From: Ruminococcaceae bacterium AB4001
GTDB taxonomy: Bacteria; Bacillota; Clostridia; Saccharofermentanales; Saccharofermentanaceae
Length of the DNA stretch: 64,000 bases
Direction of reading: 5' to 3'
NCBI GenBank assembly: GCA_000621765.1
Contig: JHXJ01000001.1
Coordinates: forward strand, 1 to 64,000
In this document: in pieces, positions 19,431 through 28,625 of the stretch
Numbering within the stretch: position 1 is the first letter of the stretch
Layout of the letters: every line of letters starts with the position of its first letter
Notes under the pieces: model-generated
What the model was told of the DNA's origin: nothing
The model's database searches: none
The model's input: the letters and a program-made list of their open reading frames with translations, nothing else
Position numbers and translations under genes: made by a program

Positions 19431-19459
19431 ATTATAGCAAATCTTTATTTCTAATTAAA
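19431..19459 (-). promoter_or_regulatory. Promoter of the glmU operon
   Basis: On the minus strand TGC-TATAAT (extended -10 element; TATAAT at 19431-19436) lies about 42 bases before the glmU start. The -35 region, TTTAAT at 17 bases, is weak, as is common with extended -10 promoters. Confidence 0.55.
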
Positions 19460-19496
19460 TGAGAAGCCCTGCACTTTTAAGGACAAAGCACAGGGC
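19460..19496 (-). terminator. Terminator after the lactate/malate dehydrogenase gene
   Basis: GCCCTG/CAGGGC plus CTTT/AAAG form an interrupted stem (19466-19496), followed on the minus strand by TTCTCATTT. It separates the dehydrogenase gene from the glmU promoter. Confidence 0.6.
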
Positions 19497-19549
19497 GTTA
19501 TTTCGTATTTTCAAAGCCCGAAAAGACTTATTCTCAAATATCTTCTCTA

Positions 19550-20503
19550 TTAGAGATCAGCTACGGAGTCGATAGCCTCACGCATATTTGCCTCAGATTT
19601 CTTGAGGAGCTGGTACTCTTCGTCTGTGAGACGCATGTCGATGATCTTATCAACACCGTTAGCTCCGATGAGAGCAGGAACGTCGAGAGTAACACCGCTG
19701 ATACCGTACTCACCGTTGAGTCTTGTAGCAACTGTTCTGATCGTGTGCTCGTCTTCTGTGATGCTTCTCAGGAGTGTTGCAGCGCTTACAGCAATACCGT
19801 TAAATGTAGCGCCCTTGAGCTTGATGATCTGAGCGCCGGAAGACTTTGTCTGCTGAGCGATCTCATCCTTAACGTCCTGGCCGAAAGGTACGCCGATAGC
19901 TTCTGCATACTCGTCAATACTCATACCTGCAACGTGTGTGTGGCTCCATGCGGGGAACTGTGTCTCTCCGTGCTCACCGAGGATATATCCGTGAACGTTT
20001 CTGACGTCAACACCGAGTTTTCTTGAGATAAGGACTCTGAAACGTGCTGAATCAAGGTTTGTACCGGAACCGATGATCATGTTCGAAGGAAGTCCGGACC
20101 ACTCAGCTACCTTATATGTAACGAGGTCACAAGGGTTGGAGATTACCATGATTACGCCCTTGTTGTAGTACTCCATGATGCTGTCTGTGATTACGTGAGC
20201 GAGCTTGACGTTCTTCTTTGCAAGGTCAAGTCTTGTCTCGCCTTCTTTTCTGGGGATACCAGCTGTGATGATGATGCAGTCTGCATCCTTAACGTCACTG
20301 TAGTCGCCGGCATGAATATACATATCGCCGATGAACGGAAGTCCGTGGCTGATATCAAGAGCTTCACCAAGAGCCTTTTCCTTATTGACGTCAATAAGTA
20401 CGAGCTCAGAGCAGAGCTGCTGCATAGCGATTGCGAAAGCTGTAGTTGATCCTACTGCACCTGCGCCGATAATGGCGACCTTTGTTCCTTCTTGTTTATA
20501 CAT
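19550..20503 (-). CDS. ldh: L-lactate dehydrogenase family (lactate or malate)
   Basis: A 317-residue NAD-dependent 2-hydroxyacid dehydrogenase. The nucleotide motif is GAGAVGS (13-19); Asp151 and Arg154 (LDSARF) and catalytic His178 (GEHGE) are present. Overall similarity and the GETRLDL loop point to lactate dehydrogenase, which regenerates NAD from pyruvate. The active-site loop, however, reads AGIPRKEGETR, with Arg85 where lactate enzymes normally have Gln; Arg at this position usually favours oxaloacetate. Both readings are kept. The start has a GGGGG element 9-10 bases upstream. Single-gene unit with its own terminator. Confidence 0.85.
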   Translation of the reverse strand: MYKQEGTKVAIIGAGAVGSTTAFAIAMQQLCSELVLIDVNKEKALGEALDISHGLPFIGDMYIHAGDYSDVKDADCIIITAGIPRKEGETRLDLAKKNVKLAHVITDSIMEYYNKGVIMVISNPCDLVTYKVAEWSGLPSNMIIGSGTNLDSARFRVLISRKLGVDVRNVHGYILGEHGETQFPAWSHTHVAGMSIDEYAEAIGVPFGQDVKDEIAQQTKSSGAQIIKLKGATFNGIAVSAATLLRSITEDEHTIRTVATRLNGEYGISGVTLDVPALIGANGVDKIIDMRLTDEEYQLLKKSEANMREAIDSVADL

Positions 20504-20754
20504 GTCTCATATGCCCCCTTTTGTAGCAATACGAATGATAACAAGAACCCTCTTTCAAATAAAGTCATTATTCGTTAGGATTTTTACCTAAAATTTGCAC
20601 TCGGGAAATGCTCTGAAAGTGTATTTTGATAATTTGATAATCAAAGTTTTTCCTTGATTTTATTGGGTTTTGCTCGGGGGGCGGCTTATTTCTTTGTCTT
20701 AAAACAAAGAGCAATAATTGAAACTATTATCAGAGATTTGTTCCACATAGAACA
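20504..20754. other. Intergenic region upstream of ldh
   Basis: About 250 AT-rich bases with no gene. It must hold the ldh promoter, but I find no convincing -35/-10 pair. At 20739-20754 TGTTCCACATAGAACA matches the parS palindrome of this genome (TGTTCCACGTGGAACA) at 14 of 16 positions and may be a degenerate ParB site about 9 kb from the three perfect ones. Confidence 0.4.
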
Positions 20755-20789
20755 TAAAAACGGCGCAGAACCATTGGTCCTACGCCGTT
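20755..20789 (-). terminator. Rho-independent terminator after thrS
   Basis: AACGGCG/CGCCGTT with further pairing inside, followed on the minus strand by TTTTTA. It lies 26 bases after the thrS stop. Confidence 0.85.
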
Positions 20790-20814
20790 GATATTTGATT
20801 TGACTGATCGAAAA

Positions 20815-22641
20815 TCAGATCTCCTGAGGGAGCTCCAATGTTCTCTCTGCATTGAGCTTTGCGCAGAGTTCAACGAACTTGTCGAGCGCAACGCCCTGAA
20901 GCTGCTTGTTTGAGCCTCTGACGTTAACGGATACTGTGTTCTCGGCAGCTTCCTTATCGCCTACAACGAGGATGTAAGGATCCTTCATCTGCTTGAACTT
21001 CTTGATCTTGTCTCTCATGTTGACGTCTGTTAAGTCGGACTCGACTCTTACGCCGGCCTTTGTGAGAGCGTCAGCAACCTTCTGTGCATACTCATTGTGC
21101 TCAGGTCTGATCGGTACGACTGCAACCTGATAAGGATTGAGCCAGAACGGGAACGCACCCTTGAAGTGCTCTGTGATGATGCCGATGAAACGCTCGAAAG
21201 AACCGAAGATGGCTCTGTGGATAACGATAGGCATCTTCTGAGCGCCGTCCTTGTCGACATAAGTGAGCTCGAAGTTATGAGGGAGCTGGAAGTCGAGCTG
21301 GACTGTACCGCACTGCCACTCACGGCCAAGAGCATCCTTGATCTGAAGGTCGATCTTCGGGCCGTAGAACGCGCCGTCGCCTTCGTTGATCTCGTAATTG
21401 CCCTCACCATACTTCTCGTCGAGGATGGCCTTGAGAGAAGCCTCAGCAGCGTTCCAGGACTCGATGTCACCCATGAAGTCGTCAGGTCTTGTGGAGAACT
21501 CAGCCCTGTATGTAATACCGAAAGTCTTGTAGATCTCGTCTGCAATTGCGATTACGTCCTTGATCTCGTCCTTGATCTGCTCAGGTGTAACGAATGTATG
21601 GTCGTCATCCTGACGGAACTCCTGGACTCTGAAGAGACCGTTCATCTGGCCTGACTTCTCTTTACGGTGGAGAACGTCATACTCACTGTAACGGATAGGA
21701 AGTTCCTTGTAAGAGTGCATTGTGCGCTTATAAGCCATCATGGCGTTAGGGCAGTTCATCGGCTTGGCAGCCATTGTGTCCTCAGCGTCGTTGGAATACT
21801 GTTCGGGAGCCTCTTCGCCCTTAACAGCATCTGTAGCGTTAACGCCCTTTGTGATACCGGGAACGATGAACATGTTGTTCTGATAGTGTGCCCAGTGACC
21901 GGAGATGAGCCAGAGCTTCTTGTTGTTGATCAGAGGTGCGGAGATCTCTGTGTAGCCGTGTGCGCCCTGGAGCTCTCTTGAATATTTCATGAGCTCCTGA
22001 TAAAGGATCCATCCACGGGGAAGCCAGTAAGCCATACCCGGAGCTGTCTCACGGAACATGAACAGGTCAAGCGCTGTTCCGATCTTCTTGTGGTCTCTTT
22101 CCTGAGCTTCCTTAAGCCATGCAAGGTGAGCCTTGAGCTCGTCCTTTGACGGGAAAGCGAAAAGATAAATTCTCTGCAGCTGGTCTCTCTTCTCATCTCC
22201 TCTCCAGTAAGCACCGGATACGTTCTTGATCTTGAAAGCAGCGCTGAAGAGCTCTTGTGAATTATCTACGTGAGGACCACGGCAAAGGTCGATAAAGTCA
22301 TCACCTGTGTTGTATGTTGAGATTGTCTCGCCTGCGGGCAAGTCATTGATAAGTTCTGTCTTGAACTTCTGGCCCTTAAATATCTCGAGGGCTTCTTCCT
22401 TTGAGATCTCCTTACGTGTCCAAGCTTCTCTGCGCTTGATGATCTCGTGCATCTTCTCTTCGATGGCCGGGAAATCTTCTTCTGTAACTGTTCTCGGAAG
22501 GATAAAGTCATAATAGCATCCATCCTCGATTTCCGGTCCGATTGCGTACTGTACCTCTGATCCGAAGATCTCGATCACTGCCTTAGCCATGATGTGTGCC
22601 AGGGAGTGACGGTACACCTTCAATACTTCTTCTTTTTCCAT
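20815..22641 (-). CDS. thrS: Threonyl-tRNA synthetase without TGS domain
   Basis: A 608-residue enzyme that charges tRNA-Thr. It begins directly in the editing domain (HSLAHIMAKAV at 12-22, an HxxxH zinc motif), followed by the class II catalytic core with MNCPNAMMAY and FRVQEFRQDD, and the C-terminal anticodon-binding domain. Typical ThrRS proteins have an extra N-terminal TGS domain of about 60 residues; it is absent here, and the start is secure because GAGGAGGAA lies just upstream. No T-box leader is visible; a short hairpin (22670-22686) lies in the leader instead. Confidence 0.95.
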   Translation of the reverse strand: MEKEEVLKVYRHSLAHIMAKAVIEIFGSEVQYAIGPEIEDGCYYDFILPRTVTEEDFPAIEEKMHEIIKRREAWTRKEISKEEALEIFKGQKFKTELINDLPAGETISTYNTGDDFIDLCRGPHVDNSQELFSAAFKIKNVSGAYWRGDEKRDQLQRIYLFAFPSKDELKAHLAWLKEAQERDHKKIGTALDLFMFRETAPGMAYWLPRGWILYQELMKYSRELQGAHGYTEISAPLINNKKLWLISGHWAHYQNNMFIVPGITKGVNATDAVKGEEAPEQYSNDAEDTMAAKPMNCPNAMMAYKRTMHSYKELPIRYSEYDVLHRKEKSGQMNGLFRVQEFRQDDDHTFVTPEQIKDEIKDVIAIADEIYKTFGITYRAEFSTRPDDFMGDIESWNAAEASLKAILDEKYGEGNYEINEGDGAFYGPKIDLQIKDALGREWQCGTVQLDFQLPHNFELTYVDKDGAQKMPIVIHRAIFGSFERFIGIITEHFKGAFPFWLNPYQVAVVPIRPEHNEYAQKVADALTKAGVRVESDLTDVNMRDKIKKFKQMKDPYILVVGDKEAAENTVSVNVRGSNKQLQGVALDKFVELCAKLNAERTLELPQEI

Positions 22642-22669
22642 TGTAAAAATTCCTCCTCTAGAGTTTTAT

Positions 22670-22728
22670 GCACAGAACCGCTGTGCAGATAGAAGAAGAT
22701 TGTATCACAAATAAAATAAAAATGTTGA
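22670..22728 (-). promoter_or_regulatory. thrS promoter and leader hairpin
   Basis: TG-A-TACAAT (extended -10; TACAAT at 22699-22704) with TCAACA 18 bases upstream (22723-22728). Between it and the start codon GCACAG (22670-22675) and CTGTGC (22681-22686) form a 6-bp hairpin close to the ribosome binding site. It could modulate translation; no T-box sequence (GGUGGUACCGCG type) is present. Confidence 0.45.
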
Positions 22729-22794
22729 TTTGTAGAGCCTTACAGGCAAATTGCCTTCTGTCCGTGCAGAAAATACAGCCTGCACCGTGGCATC

Positions 22795-22820
22795 AAAAAG
22801 GGGCGCACAGAGCACCCCTT
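22795..22820 (-). terminator. Rho-independent terminator after metF
   Basis: AAGGGG (22798-22803) pairs with CCCCTT (22815-22820), followed on the minus strand by TTTTT. It ends the metE-metF transcript. Confidence 0.85.
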
Positions 22821-22861
22821 CAGATCTGATATCAAATGTCAGCCGGTATACAAGCGTGAGC

Positions 22862-23719
22862 TTATACGATGTTCTTTATGCCTTCGCAGATCCTTCTGGC
22901 AACCATCGGATTGTTCATTGTGTAAAGGTGTATGCCCTTTATGTCACTTACTAGAAGATCAATGATCTGGCTCAGACAGTAAGACATGCCGGCATCGAAT
23001 AATGCTTCTTTGTTGTCCTCATATCTGGATATGATGCGCTGGAATCTCTTCGGAAATGAAGCGTTGCAGAGCGACACCATTCTCTTGATCTGGGCAGCAT
23101 TGATCACCGGCATGACTCCCGGGATCACAGGGACTTCGATCCCCGCTATCTCGCACTCTTCGTGGAAACGGTAAAAGATGTCGTTATCAAAAAAGAGCTG
23201 TGACAATAAAACTTCCGCGCCTGCATCAACTTTCTTCTTAAGGCTTTTTATCTCAGATACGGTACTCGGTGATTCAGGATGACACTCGGGATAGCATGCT
23301 CCCAAAAAGCAGAAGTCATTCCTGTCCTTAAGGTATGAGATGAGATCCGACGAGTGTCTGAAATCATCTTTGGCGCACGCATTCGGATTCGGGTCTCCAC
23401 GGAGCGCCAGGATGTTTTCGATACCTTCGTCCTTTAAGACCTTGGCAAACTCGTCGATCTCATTCCTGTCATAATGAAGGCATGTGAGGTGTACCACAGG
23501 CTCGATACCGTATTCGTACTTGATCTTCTTTGCGAGTTCGATCGTCCTGTTGCAGTTGGATGATCCGCCGGCACCGAAGGTAACGCTGATGAAGTCAGGC
23601 TTTAATTCGGCTAAGACTTCGAGCGTCTCGTCGATGTTATTGAGTTCCGTATCTTTCTTCGGCGGAAAGATCTCGAAAGACAGACTTCTTTTCGTGTTGT
23701 AGACCTGTGATACTTTCAT
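22862..23719 (-). CDS. metF: Methylenetetrahydrofolate reductase
   Basis: A 285-residue flavoprotein that reduces 5,10-methylene-THF to 5-methyl-THF, the methyl donor for methionine synthesis. The N terminus SFEIFPPK and motifs FISVTFGAGGS, HLTCLHYDR, ALRGDPN and QLFFDNDIF are typical of the family. I start at the ATG at 23719, preceded by AGAGGTT, rather than the TTG at 23725. The metE stop codon is 2 bases upstream, inside the ribosome binding region, so translation is coupled. It supplies substrate to the MetE enzyme encoded just before it. Confidence 0.96.
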   Translation of the reverse strand: MKVSQVYNTKRSLSFEIFPPKKDTELNNIDETLEVLAELKPDFISVTFGAGGSSNCNRTIELAKKIKYEYGIEPVVHLTCLHYDRNEIDEFAKVLKDEGIENILALRGDPNPNACAKDDFRHSSDLISYLKDRNDFCFLGACYPECHPESPSTVSEIKSLKKKVDAGAEVLLSQLFFDNDIFYRFHEECEIAGIEVPVIPGVMPVINAAQIKRMVSLCNASFPKRFQRIISRYEDNKEALFDAGMSYCLSQIIDLLVSDIKGIHLYTMNNPMVARRICEGIKNIV

Positions 23720-23721
23720 GA

Positions 23722-25977
23722 TCAACCTCTGATCTGCTTTGCGGCAGCCACTAAGTTTGTAAGACTCTTAACAGTCTCTTCGTTTCCTCTTGTCTTAAGA
23801 CCGCAGTCAGGATTTACCCAGAGCTTTGAATCTTCGATCTTTGCTCTCATCTTCGTAAGTGCGGCAACGATCTCTTCAACGGAAGGCACACGGGGGCTGT
23901 GGATATCGTAAACACCCGGGCCGACTTCAGTCTTAAAGTTGTTCTCCTTCAGCGAATCAAGGATCTGAAGATCCGAACGTGAAGCTTCGAATGTGATTAC
24001 GTCAGCATCCATTGCATCGATGGCGGGGATGATGTCCGTAAACTCGCTGTAGCACATATGAGTGTGGATCTGCGTCTCAGGCTTTACCTTGCTGTGAACG
24101 AGTCTGAATGCGGGGATCGCAAAATCAAGATACTCGCTGTACCAGTCAGACTTTCTCAAAGGGAGCTTCTCTCTGAGAGCTGCCTCGTCGATCTGGATGA
24201 TGTTGATGCCGTTAGCCTCAAGATCGAGAACCTCGTCCCTTATTGCTAGAGCGATCTGGAGGATGCTCTCCTTGATGGAGATGTCTTCTCTCGGGAATGA
24301 CCAGTTAAGGATCGTAACAGGACCTGTAAGCATGCCCTTGACCGGCTTGTCTGTGCATGACTTTGCGAACTTGGACCACTCGACGGTGATGGGTTCTCTT
24401 CTTGAGACATCGCCCCAGATGATCGGCGGTTTAACGTTTCTTGTACCATAGGACTGGACCCAAGCTTTCTCTGTGAAGAGATAGCCATTAAGATGCTCAC
24501 CGAAATACTCGACCATGTCGTTTCTTTCGAACTCGCCGTGAACGATTACATCAAGGCCTATCTCTTCCTGGAGCTTAATGCACTCTGCGATCTTCTGCTT
24601 GTTGAATTCAACATACTCTTCCTTCGACTTCAGGCCCTTCTTGAATTCCTGTCTGTTCTTTCTTACGTCCTGTGTCTGGGGGAAAGATCCGATCGTTGTC
24701 GTCGGGAACAAAGGAAGCTTTAAGATCTCCTTCTGTATCTTTTCTCTCTCCCCGAAAACGGGAAGTCTTACATAATCTGCATCCGTGATCGCAGCAACCT
24801 TTGCCTGAACATCCTTATCCTCACTGTCTTTGCGGCCATCGAAAAGACTCTGGTTCTTTTTGTAAATATCGCTGTTCTCATAATCCGTACCGGCAATTGA
24901 CGCGATCTCTGAAAGTTCTGTAAGCTTTTCTTCGGCGAATGCGAAATGCTTCTTATAATCTTCAGATAACTTGGTCTCGTTTTCGAGTGTATATGGAACG
25001 TGCAGAAGTGAGCAGGATGTTCCGAGAACTACTTTTTCAACGCCGGTCTCCTTAAGTAATGAAAGTGTATTTTTATAATCGTTTCTCCAGATATTCTTAC
25101 CGTTTACAAGACCTGCAACGAGCACCTTACCTGAAGGGAAACCAAATGTCTTAACAAGCTCCAAAGTCTTTCTTCCTTCAAGGAAATCAAGACCGATGAG
25201 ATCGAAATCAAGACCGATCACTTCTTCATAGATATCTCTGATGTCACCGAAATATGTCTGGAGCAAGATCCTGGCTCCGTTCTTGTTTGCGAGGATAGAA
25301 GAATAGATATCCTTGAACAGGGCGATGTCTGAAGCGTCCAGATCTCTTACGAGATAAGGCTCATCGAATTCGATAAGATCAGCGCCCTTGGAAGTGAGAA
25401 CGCCAATGAGCTTAACGTATTCTTCAGTAAGCTTGCCGGATACGTCAGAGATCTTCTTAGAGCCTGTATACTTCGCAAGCTTTAAGAATGTGAAAGGTCC
25501 TATGAGAGCAACCTTTGTATCAACACCGAATTCCCTTGCTTCTTTATACTCATCGACAGGCTTTGTTCCGGCCAATCTGATCTCTGTATCGTCATCGATC
25601 TCAGGTACAAGATAGTGGTAATTTGTGTTGAACCACTTCTTCATCGCGAGAGCTTTAACGTTGCCCTTCTCTCCCTGGTATCCTCTTGCGAGCGCGAAAT
25701 AAGTCTCGAGTTCTGAAAGGCCCAGGTCCTTATATCTCTGCGGAATGATGTTGAAAAGAAATGCCGTATCAAGAACGTTATCGTAGAAAGAGAAATCATT
25801 GGAAGAGATATAAGTGATGCCTGCTTCCTTCTGCTTAAGAAGATCTTCTTTTCTGATATTCTTTGCAGCTTCTTTAAGTCCGGATTCGTCTAATTCGCCA
25901 TTAAAGAACTTTTCAGAAGCAAACTTAAGCTCCCTGTCCTTGCCGATCCTCGGATATCCGATTACTGATGTTTTCAT
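23722..25977 (-). CDS. metE: Cobalamin-independent methionine synthase
   Basis: A 751-residue enzyme that transfers a methyl group from 5-methyl-THF-polyglutamate to homocysteine without B12. The N-terminal half begins with [15 protein letters not shown]; the catalytic C-terminal half carries the zinc ligands in HTHMCYSEF and [11 protein letters not shown]. Full length for the family. GGAGG lies 9 bases before the start. It is first in the metE-metF operon and divergent from a LysR regulator, with a palindromic site between them. Confidence 0.97.
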   Translation of the reverse strand: MKTSVIGYPRIGKDRELKFASEKFFNGELDESGLKEAAKNIRKEDLLKQKEAGITYISSNDFSFYDNVLDTAFLFNIIPQRYKDLGLSELETYFALARGYQGEKGNVKALAMKKWFNTNYHYLVPEIDDDTEIRLAGTKPVDEYKEAREFGVDTKVALIGPFTFLKLAKYTGSKKISDVSGKLTEEYVKLIGVLTSKGADLIEFDEPYLVRDLDASDIALFKDIYSSILANKNGARILLQTYFGDIRDIYEEVIGLDFDLIGLDFLEGRKTLELVKTFGFPSGKVLVAGLVNGKNIWRNDYKNTLSLLKETGVEKVVLGTSCSLLHVPYTLENETKLSEDYKKHFAFAEEKLTELSEIASIAGTDYENSDIYKKNQSLFDGRKDSEDKDVQAKVAAITDADYVRLPVFGEREKIQKEILKLPLFPTTTIGSFPQTQDVRKNRQEFKKGLKSKEEYVEFNKQKIAECIKLQEEIGLDVIVHGEFERNDMVEYFGEHLNGYLFTEKAWVQSYGTRNVKPPIIWGDVSRREPITVEWSKFAKSCTDKPVKGMLTGPVTILNWSFPREDISIKESILQIALAIRDEVLDLEANGINIIQIDEAALREKLPLRKSDWYSEYLDFAIPAFRLVHSKVKPETQIHTHMCYSEFTDIIPAIDAMDADVITFEASRSDLQILDSLKENNFKTEVGPGVYDIHSPRVPSVEEIVAALTKMRAKIEDSKLWVNPDCGLKTRGNEETVKSLTNLVAAAKQIRG

Positions 25978-26019
25978 ATGTATTACCTCCGTGTATGCAG
26001 TGATTATCTGTTGTTACGG

Positions 26020-26048
26020 AGTATAATCACACCGAATCAATAGGTAAA
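26020..26048 (-). promoter_or_regulatory. Promoter of metE-metF
   Basis: Minus strand: TTTACC (26043-26048), 17 bases, TATACT (26020-26025), about 43 bases before the metE start. The -35 matches four of six consensus bases, as expected for an activator-dependent promoter. Confidence 0.55.
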
Positions 26049-26069
26049 ATACATTTATCCTGGGTCTAT

Positions 26070-26088
26070 CCATAGACAATATCTATGG
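26070..26088. promoter_or_regulatory. LysR-type operator between metE and its regulator
   Basis: CCATAGA and TCTATGG form a perfect inverted repeat around 5 bases. Relative to the metE promoter its centre lies near -66, the usual position of a LysR activator recognition site. It also sits 46 bases before the regulator gene, suitable for autoregulation. Confidence 0.65.
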
Positions 26089-26133
26089 CAAGCGATAAAA
26101 TGCAATTGTAATCTATCGGGGAGGAAACCGCTC

Positions 26134-27048
26134 ATGACCTATAAACAGCTTCAATACGTAGTTACCGTTGCAGAGGAAGGCAATATCACGAGTGCTGCCA
26201 AAAAGCTCTTCATAGCGCAACCGAGCCTGACCTCAGCCATAAGAGAACTCGAAAACGAATACGGGATTACTATCTTCGTGCGTTCAAACAAAGGAATCAA
26301 GCTGACAGCCGAAGGTGAAGAATTCCTCGGGTATGCCAGGCAGATCTTAGACCAGACGACACTTATAGAAGAACGTTATAAAGGAAAGCCGTCAGGAAAG
26401 CTCAGATTCTATGTATCTGCGCAGCACTACTCTTTCGCGGTAGAAGCTTTTGTAGAACTCCTCAAAAGGAGCGGCGCTGAGAAATACGAATTCCATATGC
26501 GTGAGACCCAGACATATAACATCATAGACGACGTATCGCAGTTAAGAAGCGAGATCGGTATCTTATACCTTAACAAGTTTAATGAGGAAGTCATCACCAA
26601 AACGCTTCGCGATAACAACCTATCCTTCACTCCCCTGTTCAGGGCTGAACCGCATGTCTTCATCGGCAAGAATTCCCCATTGGCCAAGAAGAAATACCTG
26701 ACATTGGAGGATCTCAAACCCTATCCGCGTCTGTCTTATGAACAGGGCAGCCACAATTCATTCTACTTTTCGGAAGAGATATTAAGTACGGTAGACTGCG
26801 ATAAGGAACTCGTTGTCCTTGACCGTGCCACTCTGTTTAACATGCTGATCGGTCTTAACGGTTACACGATCTGCAGCGGCGTCATAAACGAAGAACTCAA
26901 CGGTCCGAACATCATAGCCAAGAAGCTTAAGGTCGACGACTACATGGAGATCGGATACATCCTTCCAAACTCCATCCACCCTTCACACCTGACATCGGAA
27001 TATATAGAGATACTGAAGGAACTGACCGGCAATTCCAAGATGATGTGA
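26134..27048 (+). CDS. LysR-family regulator, probable activator of metE-metF
   Basis: A 304-residue protein with the N-terminal winged helix of LysR regulators (YKQLQYVVTVAEEGNITSAAKKLFIAQPSLTSAIRELE) and a substrate-binding domain. GGGGAGG precedes the start. It is divergent from metE with a palindrome in between, as for MetR in other bacteria, where homocysteine is the co-inducer. The inference of a methionine role comes from position only; the sequence does not show the ligand. Confidence 0.9.
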   Translation: MTYKQLQYVVTVAEEGNITSAAKKLFIAQPSLTSAIRELENEYGITIFVRSNKGIKLTAEGEEFLGYARQILDQTTLIEERYKGKPSGKLRFYVSAQHYSFAVEAFVELLKRSGAEKYEFHMRETQTYNIIDDVSQLRSEIGILYLNKFNEEVITKTLRDNNLSFTPLFRAEPHVFIGKNSPLAKKKYLTLEDLKPYPRLSYEQGSHNSFYFSEEILSTVDCDKELVVLDRATLFNMLIGLNGYTICSGVINEELNGPNIIAKKLKVDDYMEIGYILPNSIHPSHLTSEYIEILKELTGNSKMM

Positions 27049-27049
27049 A

Positions 27050-27172
27050 AAAAAGCAGACTGATCTTGGCGTTGTGTATTATTTTGATGGTGGAGTCGCC
27101 AGCGTCTCACATTCGTTCGAAAATGGAAGAGACTATAGACCGGGTGGAAATATTTTTGTAGCATACAGATAA
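27050..27172 (+). pseudogene. Possible gene remnant after the LysR gene
   Basis: One frame reads open to a TAA at 27170-27172 with protein-like composition (VYYFDGGVASV, then SFENGRDYRPGGN), but it has no start codon with a ribosome binding site and overlaps the LysR stop. It may be the C-terminal end of a lost gene, or chance. Confidence 0.2.
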
Positions 27173-27217
27173 TTCCTGTATGACAGATCACAGATATTCT
27201 GAGTTCATTTAACAGAA

Positions 27218-27255
27218 AATCCCGAAAACCTTATAACAGGTATTCCGGGATTTTT
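27218..27255. terminator. Two-way terminator between the LysR gene and tRNA-Ser
   Basis: AAATCCCG and CGGGATTT with ACCT/AGGT pairing inside. On the plus strand TTTTT follows, ending the LysR transcript; on the minus strand TTTTCTG follows, ending the tRNA-Ser transcript. Confidence 0.8.
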
Positions 27256-27259
27256 CATT

Positions 27260-27348
27260 TGGCGGAGCCGCAGGGATTCGAACCCTGGTGCCCGTGAAGG
27301 CAAACGGTTTTCAAGACCGCCTCGTTATGACCGCTTCGATACAGCTCC
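27260..27348 (-). tRNA. tRNA-Ser (anticodon TGA)
   Basis: An 89-base gene with the long variable arm typical of serine tRNAs and an encoded CCA end. Acceptor stem GGAGCTG/CGGCTCC, anticodon stem GCGGT/ACCGT with loop CTTGAAA, giving TGA, which reads UCA. T-arm GTTCGAATC. Confidence 0.95.
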
Positions 27349-27446
27349 ATTTAAAGGCACTTAAGTATACATAAATTATAGGCAGTTTGCAAGCACTCCG
27401 GCAAAATCCTATCAGATTACTATATTTAAGGCCTTAAGCGGTCAGG

Positions 27447-28613
27447 TTACTGACCGCAAAGCATCTTGATCAGATCGTCCAGGTCATCGTTATTCTTATA
27501 GTCGATAACGATACGTCCGCGGCCTGTGGAGTTGTCGAGGACCTTGACCTTGACCTTTCTTCCAAGTTCCTTCTTAAGCCTGGTCTCAACATCCTTTACG
27601 CTAAGGGCAAAGCGGATGTCAGGCATCTCAGCTGCAGGCTTCTTTGAAGGATTTGTCTGGGCTTCCATATACTTCTTAACGAAGATCTCAGCCTGTCTTA
27701 CATTCATCTCACGCGCCATGATGACGTCAGCAACCTTGCGCTGGTCTTCCTTGGTCTCAAGGCTCAGAAGGACCTTGGCATGTCCTACTGACAGATCTCC
27801 CCTGCTTACGAACTCCTGCAGGGACTCGTCCAGGTTAAGGATACGGATCGTGTTGGCGATCGTAGCTCTCGGCTTACCGAGCTTCTTGGCGAGCTGCTCC
27901 TGTGTGAGCTTGTGTGCCTTTAAGAGATTCTGCATTGCAGCAGCTTCTTCAATAGGATTTAAGTCCTCTCTCTGGATATTCTCGATGAGGGCCTGCTCCA
28001 TTGTCTCTCTGTCAGAAAGATCCCTTACGATTGCAGGGATAACGGAAAGGCCAGCTACACGTGCTGCTCTCCAACGGCGCTCACCGGCTACGATCCTGTA
28101 GCCGTCTCCCCTGCGCTGAACGATGATAGGCTGGATGATGCCGTTCTCTTTGATGGAAGATGCAAGTTCATTGATCGATTCATCATTGAAGATCTTTCTG
28201 GGCTGGCCGTCGTTAGGGGAGATGTCATTGATCTTGAGATCAACAACGGAATCTCTCTTGTTCTCAGGAATACCGTCAGATGAAAGGAGCGCTCCAAGAC
28301 CTCTTCCCATAGCAGACTTCGTTTCAGATACAGCCTTTACAGTTCCGAGAGGACGTGCTGTCTTTGCAGGCTGCGCCTTTCTTACCGGAGCACCTTTTGC
28401 ACGTGTACTCTTCATGGGAGCCTTCTTGGCTACAACCTTGGCAGCAGGCTTTTTAACTGATGCTGTCTTAGCTGGAGCCTTAGCTGCAGGTTTCTTTGCA
28501 GTAACAGTCTTCTTTACAGTGGATTTAGCGGCTGTTTTCTTTGCCGCAGGCTTTTTAGCTGCAGCTGTCTTTGAAGTTGTCTTTTTAGTAGTATTCTTCT
28601 TTATATTAGCCAT
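27447..28613 (-). CDS. parB: Chromosome-partitioning protein ParB with Lys-rich tail
   Basis: A 388-residue protein. ParB loads at parS as a CTP-dependent clamp and directs origin segregation with ParA. The ParB core starts near MGRGLGALL (102-110) and includes the CTPase motif GERRWRAA (177-184), ENIQRED, and the helix-turn-helix region. The first ~100 residues are an unusual tail of Lys/Ala/Pro repeats (AAKKPAAKK type) like histone H1 C-terminal tails; most ParB proteins have only a short N terminus. It begins 12 bases after parA. Three perfect parS sites lie upstream of parA. Confidence 0.95.
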   Translation of the reverse strand: MANIKKNTTKKTTSKTAAAKKPAAKKTAAKSTVKKTVTAKKPAAKAPAKTASVKKPAAKVVAKKAPMKSTRAKGAPVRKAQPAKTARPLGTVKAVSETKSAMGRGLGALLSSDGIPENKRDSVVDLKINDISPNDGQPRKIFNDESINELASSIKENGIIQPIIVQRRGDGYRIVAGERRWRAARVAGLSVIPAIVRDLSDRETMEQALIENIQREDLNPIEEAAAMQNLLKAHKLTQEQLAKKLGKPRATIANTIRILNLDESLQEFVSRGDLSVGHAKVLLSLETKEDQRKVADVIMAREMNVRQAEIFVKKYMEAQTNPSKKPAAEMPDIRFALSVKDVETRLKKELGRKVKVKVLDNSTGRGRIVIDYKNNDDLDDLIKMLCGQ

Positions 28614-28625
28614 TTCATTATCTCC

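Noticed and set aside
22642-22861. T-box leader for thrS
   Set aside because: No GGUGGUACCGCG-type antiterminator or specifier loop is visible.
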